Positions 25,051-33,916 of a stretch of DNA of 64,000 nt are shown one piece after another (within the stretch, counting starts at the first letter, position 1; every line of letters begins with the position of its first letter). This stretch comes from Rhizobium sp. BK251. GTDB taxonomy: Bacteria > Pseudomonadota > Alphaproteobacteria > Rhizobiales > Rhizobiaceae. Both the position numbers and the translations under genes were made by a program. Under the pieces are notes generated by a model. The model did no database searches, was not told where the DNA came from, and worked only from the letters and a program-made list of their open reading frames with translations. The stretch lies in assembly GCF_004345245.1 (NCBI RefSeq), contig NZ_SLUQ01000011.1:62001-126000 (forward strand). The letters are read 5' to 3'.

Positions 25051-26773
25051 AGTGTCACCCGTTCCCTTCACCTATCTCGCTTCGCCCCCTATCACCCGGG
25101 AGCGACCGGTAGACATTCGCCGTTTCTTCCGTTTCTTGCTGTCGAACGGGTGGCTGATCGGGGGAAGCACCGTAGCAGCCGCAGCCGCGATGCTGGCCTA
25201 TATTACCGTCACGCCGCCAACCTACGTTTCAAATGCGCAACTCATGCTCGATTCCCAGACCAAGACTACGGACGCTCAGCGCAACCAAGCAGAAGACGGA
25301 TTGGTCGAAGGCCAGATAGAAATCATAAAGTCCGGCGACGTCTTGCTCGCCGTCGTCAGGGAGTTGCGCCTCAGTTCCGATTCCGAGTTCAGGTCGACCC
25401 GCCTGCCGCTGGTTGACACGGTGCGCTCGCTTTTTTCCGAACGCGGCGCTGGCGGAGCGGATGCGAAACGAACACGGCCGCAGGAGGACGTGGAGAACTT
25501 CACGATAGCAGCGTTGCGGAACCGGCTTTGGGTCCGCCGCGTCGGCCGCTCGACCGTCATTGAAATATCGGCTGCTTCCAGCGATCCGCGAAAGGCGGCG
25601 ACGATAGCCAACACTGTGGCGGAACAGTATCTCGCCCACAACGTGGCGAGAAATTCCGAGGCTGCACGCCAGTCGAGTGAATGGCTCGCGCAGCGCGTCG
25701 CGGAACTGAAGGAGGAAGTTCTGAGGGCCGATCGCGCCGCGTGGATGTTTAAATCCTCAGGTGATCCCAACAGCCAATTCCGGCTAACCGAACTGAAGAG
25801 GACCGCGGAAACCTACCTTCGCCTCTACGATAGCTACCTTCAGAGTTGGTCGGAAGCCCGGCAGCGGATCTCTTACCCGGTGTCCGACGCCGCCTTCGTT
25901 TCGCGGGGAGCTGTTCCGGTTGTCAAGAGCCAGCCAAAAGGAGCATTGGTGCTTGCTTTCGCGTGCTTGCTCGGCGTCAGCTTTGGTATCGTGGCAGCCA
26001 CAATACGACATTTTGCAAACGATCTTATCACCTCCGCGGAACGGATGGCGGCGGACGTCAACACGCCCTGCATTGGTGAAATCACCCTGGCCGTGAACGG
26101 TAGGAAGCAAAAGAAGCTGGCGGGCACCGCGCTCCTTCGGCTGGATGACCCGGACCGGCAGCAGGATGCACAAGGACAGCGATTTAAACGCGACCTCAAG
26201 GATCTCAGAGCGACAATCCACGGGCTGAGACGAAACCGGAAGCTTGACCTGATCGGGGTGGTTGGGGCCGAAACCAATGTGGGCGCCACGACACTCGCCT
26301 ACAATCTTGCCCTCCTCGCCGCGACTGCGGGGTCGAAGACGTTGCTGATCGATGCGTGCGAGACAAGCCCGACGCTCAGCAGCGCCTGTTTTGAGGCCGG
26401 AACGGTCGGGCTGGTGGAAATCCTGAACGCTCCGTCGGCCTCTGCCGGGGCCTGTGGTAGCAAACCACTTGCGATTTTGCCGATCGGCTCCTGCAAGGAG
26501 GCAGCGCCAGGCGGACGAATCGGGTTGGAGCACATCGCTGTTATTATCGCGGATCTTAGGGAGCGCTTCGAATTTGTCGTGGTGGATCTGCCTCCCCTCT
26601 CCCGGACCGCAGACGCGAAGTCGATCGCTCCTTACCTCGATGCATCAATTGTGGTCGTCCGCTACGGAACGACTTCCCTTGAGGCGCTCGCTACCGCCGT
26701 TGACGCTTTGCATGAGGTCGGTGCGGAAATTCTCGGCGTGGTGCTTAATGCAAGCCCAAGGCTCAAGAAGTAA
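25043..26773 (+). CDS. ExoP/Wzc-like polysaccharide co-polymerase with altered P-loop
   Basis: This 576-residue protein has the co-polymerase layout: membrane segment 1 (about residues 36-58), a periplasmic coiled-coil domain with the Wzz-like start TYVSNAQLMLDSQ, membrane segment 2 (about 310-335, ALVLAFACLLGVSFGIVAAT) and a cytoplasmic ATPase-like domain (about 410-570). The Walker A site reads GAETNVGATTLAYNLA, where GxGKST/T would be expected, so the invariant Lys is replaced by Ala. Walker A' reads LLIDACETSP instead of the LLIDADxRxP type, and there is no C-terminal tyrosine cluster. Walker B (FEFVVVDLPPLS) remains. It probably regulates chain length or export without tyrosine-kinase activity. 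The ATG at 25043 has GGCAGGAGAG upstream. Confidence 0.85.
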   Translation: MTKVSPVPFTYLASPPITRERPVDIRRFFRFLLSNGWLIGGSTVAAAAAMLAYITVTPPTYVSNAQLMLDSQTKTTDAQRNQAEDGLVEGQIEIIKSGDVLLAVVRELRLSSDSEFRSTRLPLVDTVRSLFSERGAGGADAKRTRPQEDVENFTIAALRNRLWVRRVGRSTVIEISAASSDPRKAATIANTVAEQYLAHNVARNSEAARQSSEWLAQRVAELKEEVLRADRAAWMFKSSGDPNSQFRLTELKRTAETYLRLYDSYLQSWSEARQRISYPVSDAAFVSRGAVPVVKSQPKGALVLAFACLLGVSFGIVAATIRHFANDLITSAERMAADVNTPCIGEITLAVNGRKQKKLAGTALLRLDDPDRQQDAQGQRFKRDLKDLRATIHGLRRNRKLDLIGVVGAETNVGATTLAYNLALLAATAGSKTLLIDACETSPTLSSACFEAGTVGLVEILNAPSASAGACGSKPLAILPIGSCKEAAPGGRIGLEHIAVIIADLRERFEFVVVDLPPLSRTADAKSIAPYLDASIVVVRYGTTSLEALATAVDALHEVGAEILGVVLNASPRLKK

Positions 26774-26788
26774 GGGAGAGTGATTGTG

Positions 26789-27421
26789 ATGGGCGTGCAA
26801 CAACTCCGCCAGCATCCCGAACTCAAGGATCGCTTGAGAACGGCGCTGCAGGCTTTGGGATACGAAACGGACGACTGGGTCCGCGTGATGATGTATCGCG
26901 ATGCCTTTGCCTTCATTCGCGAGTTGGATCCGACAAAGCTCGATACGCTTGAAATTTCCGGCGGCGTGCAATGGCGCCGAGAATTCGCGTTCAAGTCCTA
27001 CCGATCAACCGAATATCCTGGCTTCGATATCTGCAATGAGGTGCTGCGTGAGCGTTTCGATCTCATCATCGCCGATCAAGTCTTCGAGCATCTGAAATGG
27101 CCCTCGCGCGCCGCGCGCAACGTTTACGCGATGCTGCGGCCAGGCGGCTATTTCATCATCGCCACGCCATTTCTGCTGCGCGTCCATGCCTCGCCAATCG
27201 ATTGTAATCGCTGGACCGAGACCGGCCTTTCCTTCCTGCTCCAAGAGGCAGGTTTTGCCGAAGACGCAATCGTGACGAGATCTTGGGGCAACCGCAGTTG
27301 CGTCAAAGCGAATTTCAAACGTTGGCCAAAGGCCGGCTTCTTCGGATCGCTCAAGAACGAAGCCAACTTTCCAGTCATGGTATGGGCCTATGCCCAGAAG
27401 CCGCTCGAAGCCGCGGAGTAA
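26789..27421 (+). CDS. Class I SAM-dependent methyltransferase
   Basis: A 210-residue methyltransferase of the Methyltransf_11 type. The sugar- or SAM-binding start is LDTLEISGGVQWRREF, followed by FDLIIADQVFEHLKWPSRAARNVYAMLRPGGYFIIATPF, the usual motif II-III region. The canonical GxGxG loop is replaced by EISGGVQW, as in a subgroup found in polysaccharide clusters. The ATG at 26789 (GGGAG upstream) is used; GTG codons at 26780 and 26786 are alternatives. It probably methylates a sugar or chain end of this polymer. Confidence 0.75.
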   Translation: MGVQQLRQHPELKDRLRTALQALGYETDDWVRVMMYRDAFAFIRELDPTKLDTLEISGGVQWRREFAFKSYRSTEYPGFDICNEVLRERFDLIIADQVFEHLKWPSRAARNVYAMLRPGGYFIIATPFLLRVHASPIDCNRWTETGLSFLLQEAGFAEDAIVTRSWGNRSCVKANFKRWPKAGFFGSLKNEANFPVMVWAYAQKPLEAAE

Positions 27422-27427
27422 CAGGTG

Positions 27428-28345
27428 ATGTCACGCGACGGGGATCTTCCGGACACTTCGCGAGCGGCGCCGCGAAAGCTGCGGATCGGGGTTGCCATTG
27501 CGACCCGCGCACGGCCGGAGCTTGTCAGCAAGATCGTCGCTCTCATTGGATGCCAGACCCGCGCGGCGGATGCGATCCTCGTTTGCTCGCCAGGCGAGGA
27601 GGATGTTGCAGGATTGCACGCTCAGGCGGGCCTCGTCCACTTTCTTGGTCCCGCAGGCCTGCCGCACCAACGCAACTGCCTGATCGAGCGGGCGCAGACA
27701 CTCGATATACTCATCTTTCTCGACGACGATTTCGTCATGGACAAGGATTACCTTGCCGAAACCGAGGCGGTTTTTCGCGAGGCTGCCGATGTTGCAATGA
27801 CCACCGGCGTGGTCATCGCGGACGGTATTATCGGACCGGGTTTCTCCCTCGAACAAGCAGCAGCCTTCATGTCGACTCCGGCCGATGCGGCCGGCCATCG
27901 CCTGACGGAGGTCTACAATGGCTATGGTTGCAATATGGCAGTCAGACTCGAAATCGTACGGGCTAACGGGCTGAGATTTGACGAGGAGCTGCCCCTTTAC
28001 GCCTGGCTCGAGGACGTGGATTTCAGTCGAGCGCTTGCGCCGTTCGGGCGGATCGTCCGCGTGGAACGCGCCAGGGGCGTGCATCTGGGCGTCAAATCGG
28101 GACGACAACCGGGCGCGAGGCTCGGCTATTCGCAGATCGCGAACCCTTGCTACCTGATCGCCAAGGGCACCTGCTCCTGGCAAAAGGGCCTCTTCCACAT
28201 GAGCCGGAATCTGGCGGCCAATGTCTATGGCACACTCCGCCGTGAGACGATCATCGATCGCCCTGGTCGTCTCCTCGGGAACCTCAAGGCCCTCGGCGAC
28301 CTCTTCGCTCTGCGCCTTGCACCGTCGCGCGCCCTGGATCTCTAA
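27428..28345 (+). CDS. Glycosyltransferase family 2
   Basis: A 305-residue GT-A enzyme starting IGVAIATRARPELVSKIVALIGCQT. The metal-binding acidic triad is FLDDDFVMDKDYL, and the probable catalytic base is in LPLYAWLEDVDFSRAL. Polymer and lipid anchors are absent, so it is a cytoplasmic, membrane-associated transferase acting on the lipid-linked repeat unit. GGAG lies 9 nt before the ATG at 27428, which follows the methyltransferase stop by 6 nt. Donor and acceptor are unknown. Confidence 0.85.
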   Translation: MSRDGDLPDTSRAAPRKLRIGVAIATRARPELVSKIVALIGCQTRAADAILVCSPGEEDVAGLHAQAGLVHFLGPAGLPHQRNCLIERAQTLDILIFLDDDFVMDKDYLAETEAVFREAADVAMTTGVVIADGIIGPGFSLEQAAAFMSTPADAAGHRLTEVYNGYGCNMAVRLEIVRANGLRFDEELPLYAWLEDVDFSRALAPFGRIVRVERARGVHLGVKSGRQPGARLGYSQIANPCYLIAKGTCSWQKGLFHMSRNLAANVYGTLRRETIIDRPGRLLGNLKALGDLFALRLAPSRALDL

Positions 28346-28598
28346 GGAGTGCACACAATTGCTTTCAACGTGCGCCAACGAAACCGTCAGCAGATCGCAA
28401 CCGGCCCTCGAGGACGAACGCCAATGCGAGGCGCACAGGAGCCCGGCGATGATCATAATCGGTCCTCTTCATTTTCGCCGCCTGGCGGGGACCCGTGCTG
28501 CCGGCCCATGCGCACATGCTGGTCGAAACCCATGACGGCCGTCTGGCCGCCAGAGCGCGGGCAATTGATCACGAATCGGGACTAGGCAGGAAAAACCT
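28346..28598 (+). other. Gap with gene-like debris between two glycosyltransferases
   Basis: In an otherwise tightly packed operon this 250-nt gap has stretches that look coding in different frames, for example LPAHAHMLVETHDGRLAARARAIDHESG near 28497-28580. No start or continuous frame was found. It may be the remains of a deleted gene. Confidence 0.3.
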
Positions 28599-29657
28599 AT
28601 GAAACTCGTACTCGCCAGCGGAATGCCTTATCTACCGCAACTGATCGGGGGCGTCGAAGTCAACACGCATCATGCCGCGCTGGAATTGAACAGGCGCGGC
28701 CACGAGACGAGCGTGCTTTCCAAGCTGTCGCTGCGCGACATGTTCGGCGTGAAAGCCTTTCTTGCAAGCCACTTGCGGTTCAGCAGCATCTCGGTCGACC
28801 GTATGCTCGGATACGAGGTATATCGATCACTGAAGCCCTGGGAAGGATTGCCGAGGCACGCGCTGCCGCGAGTGGTCGTCATCCAGAACGGCAACATGGT
28901 GCAGATGGCGCGCGCCTTCGGGAAAAGGGGGGTCCCAAGCGTTGCCTACCTGCACGGCCTCGGGTTCGATACGGGGCCGCGCGCGTGGCAGGAGACCCGC
29001 GAGAGCCTGCCGTTTTCCGCCTATGTCGCCAACTCGATCTTCACTGCTAATCGTTTCAAGGCGAGATTCGGAATCGAGCCGACGGTAATTCCGCCGATAT
29101 TTCAACCGGAGAGGTACCGCACCACCGGGGAAGGACGATACGTCACGTTTATCAATCCCGTACCGGTCAAGGGTGTCGCTGTTGCGCTTGCTGTCGCCAA
29201 GCTGTGCTCCGACATCCCCTTTCTTTTCGTTCGAGCGTGGCCACTCTCAAGCACAGCCGAAGCCGAGTTGCAGAGGGCGGTCGCTATGCTGCCGAACGTG
29301 CGATTGATCGAGCGTTGCGACGACATGCGGCTGATTTACGCGCAGACACGGGTGCTCCTGGTCCCCAGCCAATGCGACGAGACATGGGGAAGGGTTGTAA
29401 GCGAGGCACAGATCAGCGGCATCCCGGTCCTTTCGAGCAATGCCGGCGGCTTGCCGGAATCCGCCGGACCGGGCGGCATTCTGCTGCACAGGAACGACCC
29501 TGCAACTCTTTGGGCGGACCAACTGCGTGTCCTCTGGGAAGATTTCGCCCTCTACAGAAAGAAGCGTGAGGCCGCCCTTGCCCATGCAAAGCGCCCGGAC
29601 CTCGATGTTCGGCGTCAGCTCGATCAGCTCATCGCAATTACCGAGAAAATCAAATGA
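28599..29657 (+). CDS. Glycosyltransferase family 4
   Basis: A 352-residue GT-B enzyme. It starts MKLVLASGMPYLPQLIGGVEVNTHHAALELNRRGHE, the usual acceptor-domain strand with a glycine loop, and has the donor-domain segment VLLVPSQCDETWGRVVSEAQISGIPVLSSNAGGLPESAG with the E-x7-E-like pair. TFINPVPVKGVAVALAVAKLC stands where the GR...KG loop normally lies. AGGA is located 9 nt before the ATG. The sugar is not predictable. Confidence 0.85.
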   Translation: MKLVLASGMPYLPQLIGGVEVNTHHAALELNRRGHETSVLSKLSLRDMFGVKAFLASHLRFSSISVDRMLGYEVYRSLKPWEGLPRHALPRVVVIQNGNMVQMARAFGKRGVPSVAYLHGLGFDTGPRAWQETRESLPFSAYVANSIFTANRFKARFGIEPTVIPPIFQPERYRTTGEGRYVTFINPVPVKGVAVALAVAKLCSDIPFLFVRAWPLSSTAEAELQRAVAMLPNVRLIERCDDMRLIYAQTRVLLVPSQCDETWGRVVSEAQISGIPVLSSNAGGLPESAGPGGILLHRNDPATLWADQLRVLWEDFALYRKKREAALAHAKRPDLDVRRQLDQLIAITEKIK

Positions 29658-29707
29658 CTTCCGAACTGAAACCTCAGGTGGGCCTCTTCGGTGGCGCGGC
29701 GACTGGA

Positions 29708-30529
29708 TCATCCGTCGTTCGCAAAAGCCCAAGCCCGAACATAATCAACGTCCATGACGGACGGATTTGGCGTGTTGTTGATCGGCCAGCCGCCACCCAT
29801 TCCCAAATCCAGCAGGATGGCAAACGGCTGCTTCAACTCTTGCGGCGTTGCGACGGACCATACTTCGCGCCTGTCGAAGAAATAGCGAATCCGTGTCGGA
29901 TCGACTGCGACGCCAAAGGTATGAAAACTCGCAGAAACCGTGTCGCGCTCAACGGGAACACGCTGATGGTAGCTCTCTTTGAGAGGCAAATTCTTGAGAT
30001 CCCACACGTGCAGCGATGCGGTGTAGCGGTCAGGGAAGTGGCCGTAGTGCTCAACAACATCGACTTCGATAGACTTGTCCCCTTCCCGGCTTACCAGCCA
30101 AAAGGCGGGCCACAGGCCCTCGCCCGCCGGAAAGCGGGCCCGCATTTCGAAGTACCCGAAAAGCTGTTTGAAGCCGTTTCCGTGGCCGTCGGTGGAGGCG
30201 AGCAGCCCCGATTCCCATTTTCCCTGGGCCGACTTTCGAGCTTCTATTCTCAGAATGCCGTCGATGATCCTGAAGGGATGATCGGGCCCGGGATTCACGA
30301 AACGGGCGTCACCGAAATCGCCGTTCCAGGGCGTGTGAGCGATCCATCGCGTACCCGGACCATTGGCCGAGACATCGAGCCAATCGAAATCTTCATTAAA
30401 GGTCAAAACTAGGGAACTTGGGTCAATGGAGGCGCCGGCGAGCGTCATCCGACATGAGCCAAATAAAAGGAAAGAGGACAGAGTTATGCACAATACTGAG
30501 CGCGTTTGCAATCCAAATGTTAAGTGCAT
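29708..30529 (-). CDS. Secreted glycoside hydrolase family 16 (ExoK-like glycanase)
   Basis: This 273-residue protein has a signal peptide (core VLCITLSSFLLFGSC, cut near LAGA) and a GH16 beta-jelly-roll. The catalytic ExDxxE motif is present as SIEVDVVEHYG near residue 160, and GYFEMRARFPAGEGLWPAFWLV lines the substrate cleft. GH16 enzymes in EPS loci, such as ExoK, cleave nascent beta-glycan chains. It is encoded opposite to the plus arm, between a GT4 and the flippase, so it must have its own promoter in the AT-rich gap 30530-30635. Signal peptide start at 30529 is probable; ATG 30448 would cut off the signal. Confidence 0.88.
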   Translation of the reverse strand: MHLTFGLQTRSVLCITLSSFLLFGSCRMTLAGASIDPSSLVLTFNEDFDWLDVSANGPGTRWIAHTPWNGDFGDARFVNPGPDHPFRIIDGILRIEARKSAQGKWESGLLASTDGHGNGFKQLFGYFEMRARFPAGEGLWPAFWLVSREGDKSIEVDVVEHYGHFPDRYTASLHVWDLKNLPLKESYHQRVPVERDTVSASFHTFGVAVDPTRIRYFFDRREVWSVATPQELKQPFAILLDLGMGGGWPINNTPNPSVMDVDYVRAWAFANDG

Positions 30530-30635
30530 GACAGCAAACCTCGCGCGTTATGAAGCATTTGCCGCGCAGCATTCCACGTATCTCCATAAATTATACGATT
30601 ATACATCGAATAACTCAATACTATGGATTTGAAAA

Positions 30636-32192
30636 ATGCTGAAACATTTTGCAATACATTCGCTATTCTCGGCTATTGCCGGTCTATCGATGGTCTTTGC
30701 CAACTTTGTATGCGGCGTGATCGTTGCGAATCTTCTGGGCGTGGACGGCGCCGGCGTTGTGGCCTTCGTCCTGTGGATAGCCTTGGTGGTTGCGCCTGTC
30801 ATCGACGGAGGAACAGCTCTGAGTGTCAGCCGCTTCCCGGCAAACCTCAGGGGACAGGCCGATAGCCATGCCGCCGAAGTTCTCCCGGGAGTCCTTGCAC
30901 GTCGGCTCCTGCTTTATAATTCCCTTGCCTTGATCGCGCTGGCGTCCCTCTATCTGAATTTTTCAGACCCGGCTTTGCGTTCCATGGCGCTAATGCTTGG
31001 GGACCTCAATAGCGGCCTTCCCCTGTATGTGGTGATCACCGGCCTTGTGCTCGCCCTGTTCCAATCCCTCGCAACATTCGGCACTGCCTATCTGCGTGGC
31101 TCGCAACAATTCACGGCGCTCGGTGTCCTGACCTTTATTTCAATGATTGCCTCTATCGTCAGTGTATCCGTCGGCATCCGTCTCTACGGCACGCTCGGCG
31201 CCATTGCAGGCTACGCGGCCGGTCAACTTTGCCTTGTCTGCGCGACCCTCCCTGTTCTTTGGCGACGAGGTGTGATCTCTCCGGAACTCGGCCGAGAGGT
31301 GAGGCGGTACGCCCGCTTCGCCTGGGCTGCCAATGTCTGCAGCACGTTCGTCTGGTCGCGCATAGAGATCCTCTTCCTTCAGATATTTTGGAACTTTCGG
31401 GAGGTCGGCCTTTTTAACACCGCGCTAGCCCTGGCCGCGCTCGCTTCACAAGGACCTCTTCTCCTGACGGGTGCATTCCCTCCGATGCTGTCCGAAAAGC
31501 AAGGGCGCAATGACCGTGCAGGGCTTCAATTCGCTTTTGCCAGCGGCACGCGTATTCTCGCGATGATCGCCTTCCCCTCCTGCCTCGGAATGGCCGCCGT
31601 CGCACCCACTCTCATCAGATTGCTCTATGGCGCCGAGTTCGAAGATGCCGCCCCCGCTGCTATGGTTGTCATGACGGCCGCGGCGCTCACGATAACTACC
31701 GTTATCGGGACGCATTTGGTCACTGCCTTCGGGCGAAGTGACTTCATCTTCATCTCGTCGCTCACCGGCGCGGTGTTGTCGGTGACCATCGGTCTTCTGC
31801 TCGTCCCGCCTTTAGGGCTTATCGGAGCGGCCGCAGCACGCGCCTTGGTCCAACTCGTTATGATCGGGCTGGGCTTGTGGTTCATAACCTACCAGCTTGG
31901 GTTCACCTATCCCTTCCGCTCGCTTCTGGGGATTCTGGCCGCAGCGCTTGTGGCGGCACTCGCTGCCTTTCTGGCGGCAGCCCTTGTTCGCGGTCCCGCG
32001 GGACTCCTCGGCGCCGCATGCCTCAACGTTCTTGTCTATGTCGCGGGTTTGCGTTTTCTGGGCGCGGCGCACCCCGACGACATATTGCTCGCGCGCCGTT
32101 TGAGCAGCGCGCTGCCGCCGCCCCTTGCCAAGACCACAAATGCCCTTTTGTCGATCATCTGTCCCGTCAGAGCTCCGGCTGCCGCCCCCTGA
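30636..32192 (+). CDS. Wzx-type polysaccharide flippase
   Basis: A 518-residue MATE/PST family protein with 12-14 membrane segments. The N-terminus FAIHSLFSAIAGLSMVFANFVCGVIVANLLGVDGAGVVAFVLW is typical of Wzx and Polysacc_synt proteins. It should move the undecaprenyl-linked repeat unit across the inner membrane. The start at 30636 lacks a clear Shine-Dalgarno and follows an AT-rich segment that is likely to hold promoters for this gene and the divergent GH16. It ends 23 nt before the exoF-like gene. Confidence 0.88.
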   Translation: MLKHFAIHSLFSAIAGLSMVFANFVCGVIVANLLGVDGAGVVAFVLWIALVVAPVIDGGTALSVSRFPANLRGQADSHAAEVLPGVLARRLLLYNSLALIALASLYLNFSDPALRSMALMLGDLNSGLPLYVVITGLVLALFQSLATFGTAYLRGSQQFTALGVLTFISMIASIVSVSVGIRLYGTLGAIAGYAAGQLCLVCATLPVLWRRGVISPELGREVRRYARFAWAANVCSTFVWSRIEILFLQIFWNFREVGLFNTALALAALASQGPLLLTGAFPPMLSEKQGRNDRAGLQFAFASGTRILAMIAFPSCLGMAAVAPTLIRLLYGAEFEDAAPAAMVVMTAAALTITTVIGTHLVTAFGRSDFIFISSLTGAVLSVTIGLLLVPPLGLIGAAAARALVQLVMIGLGLWFITYQLGFTYPFRSLLGILAAALVAALAAFLAAALVRGPAGLLGAACLNVLVYVAGLRFLGAAHPDDILLARRLSSALPPPLAKTTNALLSIICPVRAPAAAP

Positions 32193-32215
32193 AACCATCA
32201 GTACGAGGTCCAATC

Positions 32216-33484
32216 ATGTCGAGATCAAAGCATCTGTTTGGAAGAGCCGCCTTCCTCTCCATCGCGTTCTTTTTGAACCTGCATACGGCATCTCTCGCCA
32301 CGTCCGAACCGTATCGACTCGTCGCGAAGGACAAGATTGCCTTGCGCGTCGTGGAATGGCGGTCAGGTGAAGGTGAATTCAAGGATTGGAATGTCCTTAG
32401 TGGCACCTTCCTGGTTGGCGAGGACGGTGGCGTGCAAATCCCGCTTGTCGGCGAGGTCGAAGCTGCGGGAAGAACCACGCAGCAGGTCGCCACTCGCATT
32501 GCCGATCTGCTCAAGGAACGCGTAGGACTCACGACACCGCAGTCGGTTTCGGTCGAGATAGCCGAGTACGGTCCGATTTACGTCGTCGGGGCAGTCGAAA
32601 AGCCCGGCGAGTATCCCTTCAGCCCGGGCCTGACCGTGATGAAGGCGATTAGTCTGGCAGGTGGTTTTCAGCGCGACCGGACCGGCTACAATTCTCGGTT
32701 GGACCGGGACCGCATTCAGGCCGTGGGTGCATTCGGCACCGCCCGCCTGGATCGCAATGCTCTGCTTCTGCGCAAGGCGCGACTGCTTGCCGAGAAGGGT
32801 GGGAGGGACGTGTTCGAAATTCCCGACGAATTGGTCGGCATCAAGGGAATTGCCGAGCTCCACAGGGAAGAGATGAACTATATGGAATTCCGTCGTGTCG
32901 AACTGCAAAGCAAGATTGCAGCGGCGCAGGGCATCGGGCTTCTATACACGCATGAATTGACTACCTTGCAGGGCAAAATCGAATCGCAACAACGACAAGT
33001 AGCCTTGGCTAAGAAGGAACTCGCAGCCGTCAGCTCTCTTGCCGACAAAGGTCTGGCGCTGAGCTCCCGACGTCTCGCCCTTGATCGCGATGAATCGGAC
33101 GAAGAAAGCAAGCTGCTCGATCTCGAGTTTCAGATCACTCGTGCGCGGCAAATGATCGAAGAAAACAAACGCGACTCCGAAGAGTTGGTCAATTCGAGGG
33201 GTTCTGAGATTCAGAAGGAACTAAATGAGGTCATAACCGAAATCGCCAAGGCGGATCTGGAAGGACAGATCGCACGGTCGCTCATCAGCGAAACCGATTA
33301 TGAGCAGCAAAAGCTGTTATCCAAGCTCGGCGAGGACGTTAGGGAACTGGCGACGTTTCGCATTGCTCGTCCCAGCCGCAGTGGAGATGCAGTTCGGCTG
33401 GAGGCTACACCGGACTCTGAAATTCAGCCCCGGGACCTGATCGAAGTTGGCGTCGAGCGAGCAGCCGTATCGGGGCTCGATTAA
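32216..33484 (+). CDS. ExoF/Wza-like polysaccharide export protein
   Basis: A 422-residue periplasmic export protein. Signal peptide residues 1-31 (core AAFLSIAFFLNLHTASLA) lack an obvious lipobox, as in ExoF and unlike Wza. The Poly_export domain follows (YRLVAKDKIALRVVEW...VLSGTFLVGEDGGVQIPLVGEVEAAGRT), then an SLBB domain (GPIYVVGAVEKPGEYPFSPGLTVMKAISLAGG) and a long coiled coil (about 215-345). This is the ExoF architecture, which works with the ExoP-type co-polymerase. It is the last gene of the plus arm. GAGG lies 7 nt before the ATG. Confidence 0.9.
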   Translation: MSRSKHLFGRAAFLSIAFFLNLHTASLATSEPYRLVAKDKIALRVVEWRSGEGEFKDWNVLSGTFLVGEDGGVQIPLVGEVEAAGRTTQQVATRIADLLKERVGLTTPQSVSVEIAEYGPIYVVGAVEKPGEYPFSPGLTVMKAISLAGGFQRDRTGYNSRLDRDRIQAVGAFGTARLDRNALLLRKARLLAEKGGRDVFEIPDELVGIKGIAELHREEMNYMEFRRVELQSKIAAAQGIGLLYTHELTTLQGKIESQQRQVALAKKELAAVSSLADKGLALSSRRLALDRDESDEESKLLDLEFQITRARQMIEENKRDSEELVNSRGSEIQKELNEVITEIAKADLEGQIARSLISETDYEQQKLLSKLGEDVRELATFRIARPSRSGDAVRLEATPDSEIQPRDLIEVGVERAAVSGLD

Positions 33485-33916
33485 CTACGGCGGGCGCGGC
33501 TCGGCTTGACCGCTTTAGATGGGTGCGGGACCGAGGCGCATCATGTGATCGGCCCGTCTGTCCTGTTCGACGCCGTCGGCAAGGGTGGGGCACCTCCCTT
33601 GACGCGAAATGGGGGAATGTCCGACATCTCTTATCGATGTGAAACCTTCCCAAAAAGCTTCCCGATTGCTCAACCAAAAAACGCGGGTCATTAAACGCTC
33701 CTACGCATTCCTCCTTCGGAATTGCCCTGCAGCTATCGGTCGATATTCGCTTCCGCCCTTGTCGGGAATACCGAAGAGGATGAGTTGCGCACTTTCACCA
33801 GCCCTTATTCTCCCAAAGCTTCGGCCCGGTCACCTCTTAGATTGGATTTGGTCTGGCGGATTTCACTGAATCTGAGAAACTCAGCGCCATCGGAGCCCCG
33901 CCAGGAGGACTGTTTG
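33485..33916. other. Gap after the polysaccharide locus
   Basis: No gene recognised in 430 nt. A 6-bp stem with a 10-nt loop near 33580-33602 may end the plus-arm transcript, but it has no T-run. Confidence 0.4.

Noticed and set aside
27431..28456. 341-codon minus-strand open frame
   Set aside because: It is antisense to the GT2 gene, which has clear motifs. The minus frame has no family likeness and arises from GC-rich codon bias.
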